DNA from: Bacteroidota bacterium
GTDB taxonomy: Bacteria; Bacteroidota; Bacteroidia; Bacteroidales; Rikenellaceae
Direction: 5' to 3'
NCBI GenBank assembly: GCA_023443765.1
Contig: JAEZTA010000033.1
Coordinates: 1 to 13,612, forward strand
Length of the DNA: 13,612 nt
Shown piece by piece: positions 1 to 6,835 of the stretch (position 1 is its first letter; every line of letters begins with the position of its first letter). The position numbers were made by a program, and so were the translations under genes. The notes beneath the pieces were generated by a model. The model had not been told where the DNA came from and searched no databases. It saw only the letters and a program-made list of their open reading frames with translations.

Positions 1-25
1 TTGCAGGGCCACAAAGGCCCGGGAG

Positions 26-57
26 TTGCTCCGGCGTGGTAAAGTTACTTATTTTTT
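26..57 (+). promoter_or_regulatory. putative promoter of nadK
   Basis: TATTTTTT (50-57) matches the Bacteroidota -7 consensus TAnnTTTG at all defined positions but the last. A TTG at 26-28 lies 21 bases upstream, about the spacing expected for the -33 element. It would start transcription near 61-63, only about 8-10 bases before the nadK ATG. This is a weak motif match and nothing else supports it. Confidence 0.3.
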
Positions 58-70
58 CGAAACTCCGCCG

Positions 71-949
71 ATGAAAATCATACTTTTTTCCCGTTCGCAG
101 ATCGCCCATACCCCCGAGGAGATCCGTCAGTTGATCGGGGCGATCGGGATGTTCGGCTTCGATTACGCCGTCAACGAGGAGTTCGCACCCCTGGTTGAGC
201 AGGCCACGGGGGCGGCGCTTCCACCGGAAAAAGTCTACGGGCGGTACATAGGCAAACAGCCTGCCGAAACCGTCATGGTCTGCTACGGAGGCGACGGAAC
301 GCTACTCGAAGGGGTTCACCGCCTCTGCGGCGCACCGATTCCCGTGATGGGCATCAACGCCGGCCACCTGGGGTTCCTCACCAGCGCCCCGAGCGACGGG
401 CTGAACCTGATTTTTCAGGAAATCGCCGACGGGAACATTTCGACCGAACCCCGCTCGATGCTGCGCGTCACGGGCGAATTCGCCCGCCAGCCCGAATCGC
501 AGCTGGCCCTCAACGAATTTACCATCCAGCGCCACGGCGCAGGGATGATTTCGGTGGAGACCTATGTAGATAACCAGATGGTAGCCACCTACCACGGCGA
601 CGGGGTGATCGTCTCGACCCCCACCGGATCGACCGCCTATTCGCTCAGCGCCGGGGGCCCCGTCGTGGCCCCGACGTGCCAGTGTCTCGTCATTTCACCC
701 CTCGCGCCCCACAACCTCACGATGCGCCCGGTGGTGGTTCCCGATACGGGCATCATCACGCTCAACGTGCACGCCCGGCGGTCGGATGCGTTCGTCACGC
801 TGGACAACCGGACCTACCCCATTTCGCACGGCGCGACGTTCACCGTAGAGCGCGCCGAACAGACGATTTTTTTGGCCGTACCGCACAATATATCATTTTA
901 CGACACGTTACGGAATAAGATGATGTGGGGAATCGACATCCGCAGTTAA
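71..949 (+). CDS. nadK: NAD kinase (ATP-NAD kinase)
   Basis: Phosphorylates NAD+ to NADP+ in the cytoplasm, the only route to NADP(H) in most bacteria. The 292-residue product has the family's landmarks in order: GGDGT at 73-77 (catalytic Asp75), GINAGHLGFL at 94-103, the NE pair at 148-149, TPTGSTAYSLSAGGP at 183-197, and a C-terminal NAD-kinase domain with LDNR at 244-247. Length is normal for the family. The ATG at 71 is chosen because it gives the usual short beta strand MKIILFSR. The frame stays open upstream to the window edge, so a longer form cannot be excluded, but those residues look non-conserved and overlap a possible promoter. It is the first gene of the envelope-related block, and uppS follows 56 bases later with its own promoter box. 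Confidence 0.95.
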   Translation: MKIILFSRSQIAHTPEEIRQLIGAIGMFGFDYAVNEEFAPLVEQATGAALPPEKVYGRYIGKQPAETVMVCYGGDGTLLEGVHRLCGAPIPVMGINAGHLGFLTSAPSDGLNLIFQEIADGNISTEPRSMLRVTGEFARQPESQLALNEFTIQRHGAGMISVETYVDNQMVATYHGDGVIVSTPTGSTAYSLSAGGPVVAPTCQCLVISPLAPHNLTMRPVVVPDTGIITLNVHARRSDAFVTLDNRTYPISHGATFTVERAEQTIFLAVPHNISFYDTLRNKMMWGIDIRS

Positions 950-988
950 TCATTTATCGTATTTTTCCATAGTTAACAGAATTTTCCC

Positions 989-996
989 TATATTTG
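989..996 (+). promoter_or_regulatory. -7 promoter box of uppS (TATATTTG)
   Basis: TATATTTG is a perfect match to the Bacteroidota -7 consensus TAnnTTTG and sits in the AT-rich nadK-uppS gap. A T-rich stretch at 962-966 is a poor -33 candidate. Transcription would begin near 1000-1002, leaving a leader of only about 4-6 bases before the uppS ATG. Confidence 0.55.
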
Positions 997-1005
997 TGCC
1001 CTAAT

Positions 1006-1719
1006 ATGAGCGATCAGAAACGCATACCGCAACATGTCGCCATCATCATGGACGGCAACGGCCGCTGGGCCGAGTTGCGCGGCAAGGAGCGTTACGAAGG
1101 CCATGCGGCGGGTGTGGAACCCGTACGGGCATCGTTGCGCGCTGCTGCGCGGTGGGGTGTGAAATACCTGACGCTTTATGCTTTTTCAACTGAAAACTGG
1201 GGTCGGCCCGCCGAAGAAGTCGACTCGCTGATGGAGCTTTTCTGCAAAAGCGTCATCAACGAAACGCCCGAACTGATCCGCCAGGGCGTCGACGTACGCA
1301 TGATCGGCGACCGGAGCCGTTTTTCGGAGAAGGTGCAACGCTACCTGGCCGAAGCCGAGGAGCGCACCGCCGGAGGTCGGACGCTGACGCTGATTCTGGC
1401 ACTCAACTACTCGTCGCGCAGCGAAATAACGCACGCCGTGCAGCAGATCGCGCGCCGCGTGGAGGCCGGCAAGATCGCCCCGTCGGAGATTTCCGAGGGT
1501 ACGATCAGCAGTGCGCTCGATACGGCCCCCTACCCCAACCCCGACCTGATCGTCCGCACCAGCGGCGAACAGCGGCTGAGCAACTTTCTGCTGTGGCAGG
1601 CTTCCTATGCAGAACTTTGGTTTCCCGAAGTACTGTGGCCCGATTTCACGGAAGAGGAATTCGACCGCGCAATGGAGGAATACGCACGACGCGAACGCCG
1701 CTTCGGGCTGGTAAAATAA
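1006..1719 (+). CDS. uppS: isoprenyl transferase (undecaprenyl-diphosphate synthase)
   Basis: A cis-prenyltransferase that condenses farnesyl diphosphate with isopentenyl diphosphate to make undecaprenyl diphosphate, the lipid carrier for peptidoglycan and surface polysaccharides. The 237-residue product shows IIMDGNGRWA at 14-22 with catalytic Asp16, the GHAAG helix with His33, LTLYAFSTENW at 55-65, and the C-terminal signature RTSGEQRLSNFLLWQ at 184-198 followed by YAELWF and LWPDF. Arg184, Arg190 and Glu203 fit the substrate and Mg-binding positions known from the E. coli enzyme. The ATG at 1006 is preferred over the upstream TTG at 994, because 994 lies inside the -7 promoter box. bamA follows after 25 bases, so the two are probably co-transcribed. 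Confidence 0.96.
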   Translation: MSDQKRIPQHVAIIMDGNGRWAELRGKERYEGHAAGVEPVRASLRAAARWGVKYLTLYAFSTENWGRPAEEVDSLMELFCKSVINETPELIRQGVDVRMIGDRSRFSEKVQRYLAEAEERTAGGRTLTLILALNYSSRSEITHAVQQIARRVEAGKIAPSEISEGTISSALDTAPYPNPDLIVRTSGEQRLSNFLLWQASYAELWFPEVLWPDFTEEEFDRAMEEYARRERRFGLVK

Positions 1720-1744
1720 ATGACCTTAGATTAGATTTAAATAG

Positions 1745-4327
1745 ATGAATTATTCCGGTAAGATATTCACGGCAGCAGCTGCCCTTGTGCTATGCTGCTC
1801 GAATATATTCGCCCAGGAGCAGAATCCGCAGGATACGACGGCGGCTCCGAAGCCTGCGATTTCAGAAGATGCCCCGATGTTCAAAAACGAGGGTGCGCCC
1901 AGGCTCTACTACATCCGCAACGTCGGCGTCCACGGCGTGCAATACCTCAACCCCGACATCCTGAAGTCGTCGGCCGGACTGATCGAAGGCGATTCGGTCT
2001 ACCTGCCGAGCAACTTCATCTCCAATGCCATTTCGCGGCTTTGGAGCCAGCGTTTCTTTTCGGACGTGAAGATCGGTGCCGAGATCGAGGGCGACAGCCT
2101 CGACCTGGAGGTGTTCCTCAAGGAGCGTCCCCGTGTCTACAACTGGGAGTTCGAAGGCATTTCGAAGGGCAAGAAGAAAGACCTGCTGGAGAAACTCAAG
2201 CTCAAGCGGGGCAGCGAACTTTCGGACTATGTCATCGACAAGAACAAGAAGCTCATCCATAACTACTGGGCCGAAAAAGGCTTCCGTAACACGGAGGTGG
2301 ACGTGCGCATCGACAACGATACGCTGCGCCCCGGACAGGCCGTAACGGTGACCTTCCTGATCGACCGCAAGGACAAGGTGAAGATCGGCAAGATCAACTT
2401 CATCGGCAACGAGCAGTTCAAGGACAAACGCCTGCGCCGTACGTTCAAGAAGACTCACCAGAAATCGATCAACTTCTTCAAGGGCACGAAACTCAACGAG
2501 AACGATTACGAAGCCGACAAGGAGTTGCTGATCGACTTCTACAACTCGCGCGGTTACCGTAACGCCACGATCGTACGTGACTCGATCTACCCGATCAACG
2601 AAAAACGGCTCGGCATCGACCTCGAAATGTCGGAAGGCAACAAATACTACATCCGCAACGTGTCGTGGGTCGGCAACTCGATCTACCAGACCGAAGACCT
2701 GCAGAGGATGTTCGGAGTCACCAAGGGCGACATCTACGATAAAAAGACGATGCACAAGCAGTTGGGTATCGGCAAGGAGACCGACCCCGAAGCGAACTCC
2801 GTGTCGTCGCTCTACCAGAACGAAGGCTACCTGATGTCGCAGGTCGAACCCGCGGAGACGATCATCGCCCCCGACTCGATCGACATCGAAGTCAAGGTCT
2901 TCGAGGGTAAGCAGTTCACCATCAACGATGTCGGCATCACGGGCAACCAGCGCGTCGACGACGAGGTGATCCGCCGCGAGCTGGACACCCGCCCGGGCGA
3001 ACTCTACAACCGTGCACTGCTGATGCGCACCATCCGCCTGCTGGGTTCGATGGGCCACTTCAACCCCGAGGCGATCATGCCCGACATCAAACCCGTTTCG
3101 AACGAACTGGTGAACGTCAACTGGCCCCTTGAGGAGCAGGCCTCCGACCAGTTCAATATCGCCGGCGGCTGGGGCTCGGGAACCTTCGTGGGTTCGGTGG
3201 GTATCACGCTGAACAACCTTTCGATCAAGAACACCTTCAAGAAGGGCGCATGGCGTCCCTACCCGATGGGCCAGAACCAACGGCTTTCGCTCTCGGCGCA
3301 GACCAACGGTACGTACTACAAGGCCTTTGCCTTCAGTTTCACCGACCCCTGGATGGGCGGCAAGAAACCCAACTCGTTCACCCTCTCGGCGCACTTCTCG
3401 GAGCAGAACAACGCCTATTACGTATGGCAGACCAGTACGCAGTATTTCCGGACCTATGGCGTCGCAGCCGGTCTGGGTAAGCGTCTGAACTGGCCCGACC
3501 CCTACTTCACCTTCTACGCCGAGGCCAGCTACGAACGCTATGCGCTGAAAAACTGGTCGTCGTTCGTGATGACGAACGGTGCGGCCAACCTGGCGTCGCT
3601 CAAACTGGTGTTCGCCCGCAGTTCAGTCGACCAGCCAATCTACCCGCGTCGCGGTTCGGAGTTCAGCGCCTCGGTGCAGGCCACGCTTCCCTACTCGCTC
3701 TGGGACGGCAAGGACTACAAGAAACTGGAGCAGATCGCCAACAGTTCCAACTCGACGACCGCAGAGGTCGAGCATGCGAACCAGGAGCGTTACAGCTGGG
3801 TCGAGTTCCACAAATGGCAGTTCAAGGCACAGTGGTTCCAGTCGTTCCTGAAGAACTCGAACCTCGTGCTGATGCTCAAGGCCGAAATGGGTTACCTTGG
3901 CAGCTACAACAAGTATAAGGTTTCGCCTTTCGAACGTTACGAAGTCGGCGGCGACGGTATGTCGGGATACAATATTTACGGTATCGACATCATCTCGATG
4001 CGTGGTTACGAGGACGGAGCGCTTGATCCTTCGAACAACTACTCGCGCGGCTACAACAAGTACACGGCCGAGTTGCGCTACCCGATCATCCTCAAACCTT
4101 CGTCGCAGATTTACGTGCTCGGATTCCTCGAAGGCGGTAACGCGTTCGACTCGTGGAAGAAGTTCTCGCCCTTCAAGATCAAGCGTTCGGCCGGTTTCGG
4201 CGTCCGCCTCTATCTTCCCGTGGTGGGTATGCTCGGCATCGACTGGGGTTACGGATTCGATGCCCCGGCCAACTCCTCGACCAAGAGCGGCAGCCAGTTC
4301 CACTTCGTACTCGGACAGCAATTCTAA
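1745..4327 (+). CDS. bamA: outer-membrane protein assembly factor BamA (Omp85)
   Basis: The central insertase of the BAM complex, which folds beta-barrel proteins into the outer membrane. The 860-residue product begins with a signal peptide, probably cleaved after NIFA (about residue 23). A periplasmic arm of five POTRA-like units follows, at roughly 50-128, 129-208, 209-300, 301-390 and 391-460. Their starts recur as patterns such as KIGKINFIGNEQF, YIRNVSWVGNSIY and TINDVGITGNQRV. The C-terminal barrel spans about 465-860 and ends in FVLGQQF, with the terminal Phe of the barrel-insertion signal. The conserved loop-6 motif, VRGF in proteobacteria, reads MRGY at 752-755. Length is a little above E. 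coli BamA (810). The ATG at 1745 fits the signal peptide and lies 25 bases after uppS. Gene order uppS-bamA-skp-skp is consistent with its role. Confidence 0.96.
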   Translation: MNYSGKIFTAAAALVLCCSNIFAQEQNPQDTTAAPKPAISEDAPMFKNEGAPRLYYIRNVGVHGVQYLNPDILKSSAGLIEGDSVYLPSNFISNAISRLWSQRFFSDVKIGAEIEGDSLDLEVFLKERPRVYNWEFEGISKGKKKDLLEKLKLKRGSELSDYVIDKNKKLIHNYWAEKGFRNTEVDVRIDNDTLRPGQAVTVTFLIDRKDKVKIGKINFIGNEQFKDKRLRRTFKKTHQKSINFFKGTKLNENDYEADKELLIDFYNSRGYRNATIVRDSIYPINEKRLGIDLEMSEGNKYYIRNVSWVGNSIYQTEDLQRMFGVTKGDIYDKKTMHKQLGIGKETDPEANSVSSLYQNEGYLMSQVEPAETIIAPDSIDIEVKVFEGKQFTINDVGITGNQRVDDEVIRRELDTRPGELYNRALLMRTIRLLGSMGHFNPEAIMPDIKPVSNELVNVNWPLEEQASDQFNIAGGWGSGTFVGSVGITLNNLSIKNTFKKGAWRPYPMGQNQRLSLSAQTNGTYYKAFAFSFTDPWMGGKKPNSFTLSAHFSEQNNAYYVWQTSTQYFRTYGVAAGLGKRLNWPDPYFTFYAEASYERYALKNWSSFVMTNGAANLASLKLVFARSSVDQPIYPRRGSEFSASVQATLPYSLWDGKDYKKLEQIANSSNSTTAEVEHANQERYSWVEFHKWQFKAQWFQSFLKNSNLVLMLKAEMGYLGSYNKYKVSPFERYEVGGDGMSGYNIYGIDIISMRGYEDGALDPSNNYSRGYNKYTAELRYPIILKPSSQIYVLGFLEGGNAFDSWKKFSPFKIKRSAGFGVRLYLPVVGMLGIDWGYGFDAPANSSTKSGSQFHFVLGQQF

Positions 4328-4411
4328 AACAGGTCCCGGATTGCGCATTGCCAGGAAGCGCCGTTTAAATTCCCTTTGCAGGGAGGACTTAAATAAAGAA
4401 GGCGATGGCAA

Positions 4412-4419
4412 TATATTTG
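4412..4419 (+). promoter_or_regulatory. -7 promoter box of the skp pair (TATATTTG)
   Basis: TATATTTG is a perfect TAnnTTTG match in the 163-base gap between bamA and the first skp gene. A CTT at 4388-4390 at the right distance is only a weak -33 candidate. Transcription would start near 4423-4425 and give a leader of about 66 bases, which contains a CCGG-GAAA-CCGG hairpin (4450-4461, GNRA tetraloop). This suggests the chaperones can be transcribed independently of bamA. Confidence 0.5.
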
Positions 4420-4490
4420 AAAGAAAAGAGTTATATTTATAGCAGAAATCCGGGAAACCGGCTGAATATTAACTTTAAAACACAAGGATT

Positions 4491-4997
4491 ATGAAACGGC
4501 TGATTTTAATTGCGGCATTCGTTCTGACAGCAGGAACCCTTTCGGCACAGAACTACATAATCGTCAACAGCGAGAAAATTTTCAAATCGGTAGACGCTTA
4601 CAACACGGCGATTTCCGACTTGGACAAACTCGCCAAGCAGTACCAGGCCCAGGTGGACGCCAAGTTTGCCGAAGTCGAATCGCTCTACAACAATTATGTA
4701 AGCCAGAAGACCACGCTTTCGTCCGCAGCACGCCAGGTGCGCGAAGATACCATCCTGACCAAGGAAAAAGAGGCGCAGGAGTATCAGGAAAGTCTGTTCG
4801 GACAGGAAGGCACCCTGATGAAAAAACGAATCGAAATGATCACCCCGATCCAGAAGCAGGTCTTTGCTGCCATCGAGGCCTATGCCAAGCAGGCAGGAGC
4901 CGACGCAGTCATCGACTCGGCAAACAATCCCACGCTGCTTTATACCAACCCCTCGGTGGAGCGGACGCAGCAGGTGATCGACGCGCTCAAGAAATAA
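4491..4997 (+). CDS. OmpH/Skp family periplasmic chaperone, first copy
   Basis: A likely periplasmic holdase that binds unfolded outer-membrane proteins and delivers them to BamA. The 168-residue precursor has a clear signal peptide (MKRLILIAAFVLTAGTLSAQ, cut near residue 19). The mature part starts with a short beta strand (NYIIVNSEKIF), continues as a long charged helical hairpin rich in Lys, Glu and Gln (about 40-140), and ends with a small beta segment (ADAVIDSANNPTLLYTNPS). This is the Skp jellyfish layout, and the length is typical. The family is recognised mainly by this architecture and by its position behind bamA. It shares only distant similarity with the next gene, 31 bases downstream, so the pair are probably old paralogues. 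The ATG at 4491 fits the signal peptide. AAGGA lies just 2 bases upstream, too close to act as a normal ribosome-binding site. Confidence 0.88.
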   Translation: MKRLILIAAFVLTAGTLSAQNYIIVNSEKIFKSVDAYNTAISDLDKLAKQYQAQVDAKFAEVESLYNNYVSQKTTLSSAARQVREDTILTKEKEAQEYQESLFGQEGTLMKKRIEMITPIQKQVFAAIEAYAKQAGADAVIDSANNPTLLYTNPSVERTQQVIDALKK

Positions 4998-5028
4998 GCG
5001 ACATCAAAACATTAACTGATAAAACTGT

Positions 5029-5580
5029 ATGAAAAAAGCAATTAAACTAACCCTTGCGGTTGTGCTGGTGATGGGCTCCACGTCGCTCTTCGCTCAGAAA
5101 TTCGGACGCATCAACACCCAGGAGATCATCATGGCGATGCCCGAGACCAAGACGATGCAGGAGAACATGGACACCTTTGCCAAAGAGTTGTCGGACAACA
5201 TCGAGACGATGAATGTCGAGTTCAACACCAAACTGCAGGATTTCCAGAAGAATTTCAACACTTACAGCGACGCAATCAAGGAGATGAAGCAGAAGGAGCT
5301 GGAAGACATGCAGAACCGCACCCGTGAGTTCCAGGAGCGCGCACAGCAGGACTACCAGAAGAAGCAGAACGAACTGCTCGCCCCGATCATCGACAAGGCC
5401 AAAGCCGCCATCGACAAGGTATCGGCTGCAGGCGCATTCACCGTCGTATTCGACACCTCGACGGGTTCGCTGGCTTACTTCGACGAAGCTACGCTGACCG
5501 ACGTTGCTCCCGCAGTGAAGAAAGAGCTGGGCATCACCGACGCTCCCGCTGCTGCGGCTGCACCTGCTGCAAAGAAATAA
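5029..5580 (+). CDS. OmpH/Skp family periplasmic chaperone, second copy
   Basis: Second Skp-like periplasmic chaperone, in the same operon as the first. The 183-residue precursor has a signal peptide ending FAQ near residue 23, then KFGRINTQEIIMAMPE, a recognisable OmpH-family N-terminal strand. A long amphipathic coiled-coil hairpin (about 40-125) is rich in Gln, Lys and Glu (for example KEMKQKELEDMQNRTREFQE), and the closing segment is AFTVVFDTSTGSLAYFDEA. It differs from the first copy in having a low-complexity Ala/Pro tail with a Lys-Lys end (APAAAAAPAAKK) after the ELGITD segment. It matches the classical OmpH pattern better than the first copy. A strong intrinsic terminator begins 38 bases after the stop. 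Confidence 0.92.
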   Translation: MKKAIKLTLAVVLVMGSTSLFAQKFGRINTQEIIMAMPETKTMQENMDTFAKELSDNIETMNVEFNTKLQDFQKNFNTYSDAIKEMKQKELEDMQNRTREFQERAQQDYQKKQNELLAPIIDKAKAAIDKVSAAGAFTVVFDTSTGSLAYFDEATLTDVAPAVKKELGITDAPAAAAAPAAKK

Positions 5581-5592
5581 TCGGATTATCCC

Positions 5593-5607
5593 GCGGAACA
5601 GTTCCGC
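5593..5607 (+). other. short perfect inverted repeat after the second skp gene
   Basis: GCGGAAC-A-GTTCCGC is a 7+7 palindrome with a single central base. In RNA it would probably form a 5-bp stem with a 5-base loop. It lies between the second skp stop codon and the main terminator. It may stabilise the 3' end of the message or act as a minor extra hairpin. It has no T tract of its own. Confidence 0.4.
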
Positions 5608-5618
5608 AGAGAGATCAT

Positions 5619-5648
5619 AAAGCGCCGACCCTTCCGGGTCGGCGCTTT
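5619..5648 (+). terminator. strong intrinsic terminator closing the nadK-to-skp block
   Basis: A perfect 13-bp stem (AAAGCGCCGACCC at 5619-5631 pairing with GGGTCGGCGCTTT at 5636-5648) encloses a TTCC loop and is followed by CGTTT. The stem is GC-rich and begins 38 bases after the second skp stop codon. The A run before and T run after the core make it usable in both directions, but only the + strand has a gene ending here. Confidence 0.9.
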
Positions 5649-5703
5649 CGTTTCGGATGGTTTCAGGTCGAAATGGAGACTACCCTGTTCAATAGTTCGC
5701 ATA

Positions 5704-5719
5704 ATTCAACCAATTGAAT
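5704..5719. promoter_or_regulatory. inverted repeat upstream of the AraC-family gene (possible operator)
   Basis: ATTCAA-CCAA-TTGAAT is a perfect 6-4-6 inverted repeat. It overlaps the candidate -33 TTG (5714-5716) of the regulator's promoter and lies 46 bases before its ATG. The position would suit autoregulation or control by another protein. AraC-type proteins more often bind direct repeats, so the binder is unknown. Confidence 0.35.
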
Positions 5720-5739
5720 ATTTTTAATTTGATTATTCT

Positions 5740-5747
5740 TACATTTG
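5740..5747 (+). promoter_or_regulatory. -7 promoter box of the AraC-family gene (TACATTTG)
   Basis: TACATTTG is a perfect TAnnTTTG match 18 bases before the chosen ATG. The nearest upstream TTG (5714-5716) is 23 bases away, slightly longer than usual spacing. It implies transcription from about 5751-5753 and a leader of about 13-15 bases. It also argues against the TTG at 5745 as the start codon, since that codon lies inside the box. Confidence 0.55.
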
Positions 5748-5765
5748 TCCAAATCCAAGAATAAA

Positions 5766-6677
5766 ATGAACAAGACGAATCAGGAAATCCCTATATCCAA
5801 CTTCACCCTGAATGAGTTGGTCACGATGGCCGGAGGCAAAAGCCGTCCGGGGGTAATGGGCGAATGTATCGCCGCCAACAGCGAATCGGAAATGCAGGCC
5901 TTCCGTTTTCCGAGCCGCATCGACGCTTTTGTCATCGGTGTAGGTACCCAGGGCGAAAACATCGGGACGCTCAATCTCCAGGAGTATCGCCTCAAAAAGG
6001 ATTCGATGTTTATCTTCGGTCCTAAAAACATCCTGCAAATCCAGTCCAACAACCAGTTCCGGGCCCACGTGATCGTGATCTCACCGGAGCTGCTGGCCCG
6101 CATCAACATCGACACCAAACGCATGATGCCGCTGTTCCTGCAATTTGGGATGCACCCCTGCCTGGAACTCACGCACACCGAAAGCCAGACGCTCCGCAGT
6201 TTCATCACAATGGTCGAGCACGAACTCCAGAGTCCCGAAACGGATTTTTCGCAGGACATTCTCGGCGGGCTGATCTCGGCGACGATTTACAAAGTCGGGG
6301 ACATCCTTCATCATTACCTGGCGGAACACCCCGAAGTAGACAGCCCGGTGCACAACCGCGCAGAGGAGTATTTCAAGCAGTTCACCCAGTTGCTCGGCAC
6401 ACACTACATCCACGAGCGCAGCGTAGGATTCTACGCCCAGCAGTTGTGCATAACGCCCAAATACCTCACCACACTGATCAAGCGGATCAGCGGCAAATCG
6501 GTATCGGAATGGATCGACAGCTACGTGATTCTCGAAGCCAAAACGCTGCTCAAATATTCGAACATGAGTGTGCAGGAGATCGCCTACTACCTGAATTTTC
6601 CCAACCAGTCGTTCTTCGGCAGCTACTTCAAGCGCAATGCAGGCATGTCGCCGTCGCAGTACAAAGCCAAGCAATAA
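5766..6677 (+). CDS. AraC-family transcriptional regulator
   Basis: A DNA-binding transcription factor of 303 residues. The C-terminal ~100 residues (about 200-301) form the AraC/XylS double helix-turn-helix. The first helix pair is around VGFYAQQLCITPKYLTTLIKRISGKSVSEWI. The second carries the family signature VQEIAYYLNFPNQSFFGSYFKRNAGMSPSQYK at 269-300. The N-terminal ~180 residues resemble the cupin-like sensor half of these regulators (strands such as FIFGPKNILQIQ), but no ligand can be read from the sequence. It stands alone between a terminator and an oppositely oriented gene, so its targets are not evident from context. The nearby TamL unit and its own promoter are only possibilities. 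The ATG at 5766 is chosen over a TTG at 5745 inside the promoter box. Confidence 0.93.
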   Translation: MNKTNQEIPISNFTLNELVTMAGGKSRPGVMGECIAANSESEMQAFRFPSRIDAFVIGVGTQGENIGTLNLQEYRLKKDSMFIFGPKNILQIQSNNQFRAHVIVISPELLARINIDTKRMMPLFLQFGMHPCLELTHTESQTLRSFITMVEHELQSPETDFSQDILGGLISATIYKVGDILHHYLAEHPEVDSPVHNRAEEYFKQFTQLLGTHYIHERSVGFYAQQLCITPKYLTTLIKRISGKSVSEWIDSYVILEAKTLLKYSNMSVQEIAYYLNFPNQSFFGSYFKRNAGMSPSQYKAKQ

Positions 6678-6831
6678 AAAGTTGAAAAGTGAAAGTTGAA
6701 AGGTGACGAGGTTTCGTCGGCCCGAATGCGGAGCATACTTTCAGCCCGTTCCCGTTTAAAATGACAGGCACTCGGAAGAATAGCGAAAATAATCCGGACC
6801 CCGGAATAATTTCACTTTTCAACTCTCAACT
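6678..6831. repeat. spacer bounded by facing copies of a short AGTTGAAAAGTGAA-type repeat
   Basis: Just after the regulator's stop codon lies a tandem pair of 14-mers, AAAGTTGAAAAGTG (6678-6691) and AAAGTTGAAAGGTG (6692-6705). At the other end TTTCACTTTTCAACT (6810-6824), followed by CTCAACT, is the exact 15-base reverse complement of 6680-6694. The two ends face each other across about 115 bases and nearly touch both neighbouring genes. The interior holds minor hairpins (GACGA/TCGTC at 6705-6718, TCCGG/CCGGA at 6793-6805) and no gene. This resembles a small non-coding dispersed repeat or MITE-like relic. It may also serve as the weak transcription end between two convergent genes. Confidence 0.5.
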
Positions 6832-6835
6832 AATG

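Noticed and set aside
26..70. Longer nadK product starting at TTG 26
   Set aside because: The extra residues have no family similarity that I can see. ATG 71 gives the normal NAD kinase N-terminus, and the region may hold the promoter.
1775..1820. BamA as a lipoprotein because of the two cysteines in its signal peptide
   Set aside because: VLCCSN does not fit a lipobox, and the sequence ends in a good signal peptidase I site (NIFA before Gln).
1862..3394. 510-codon open frame antisense to bamA
   Set aside because: It lies wholly inside the well-supported bamA gene, has no recognisable motif and is dominated by Val/Asp/Arg as expected from antisense translation of GC-rich coding DNA.
4371..4384. 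TCCCTTTGCAGGGA as a terminator after bamA
   Set aside because: The stem is only 5 bp and no T tract follows, so it does not meet the usual standard for an intrinsic terminator.
4432..4439. Second promoter box TATATTTA before the skp pair
   Set aside because: It lacks the final G of TAnnTTTG, and a perfect box lies 20 bases upstream.
6793..6805. TCCGG-ACC-CCGGA as terminator of the TamL gene on the - strand
   Set aside because: The stem is 5 bp and the following T-rich stretch (TTATTTTCG) is interrupted. It is possible but too weak to list as a terminator.
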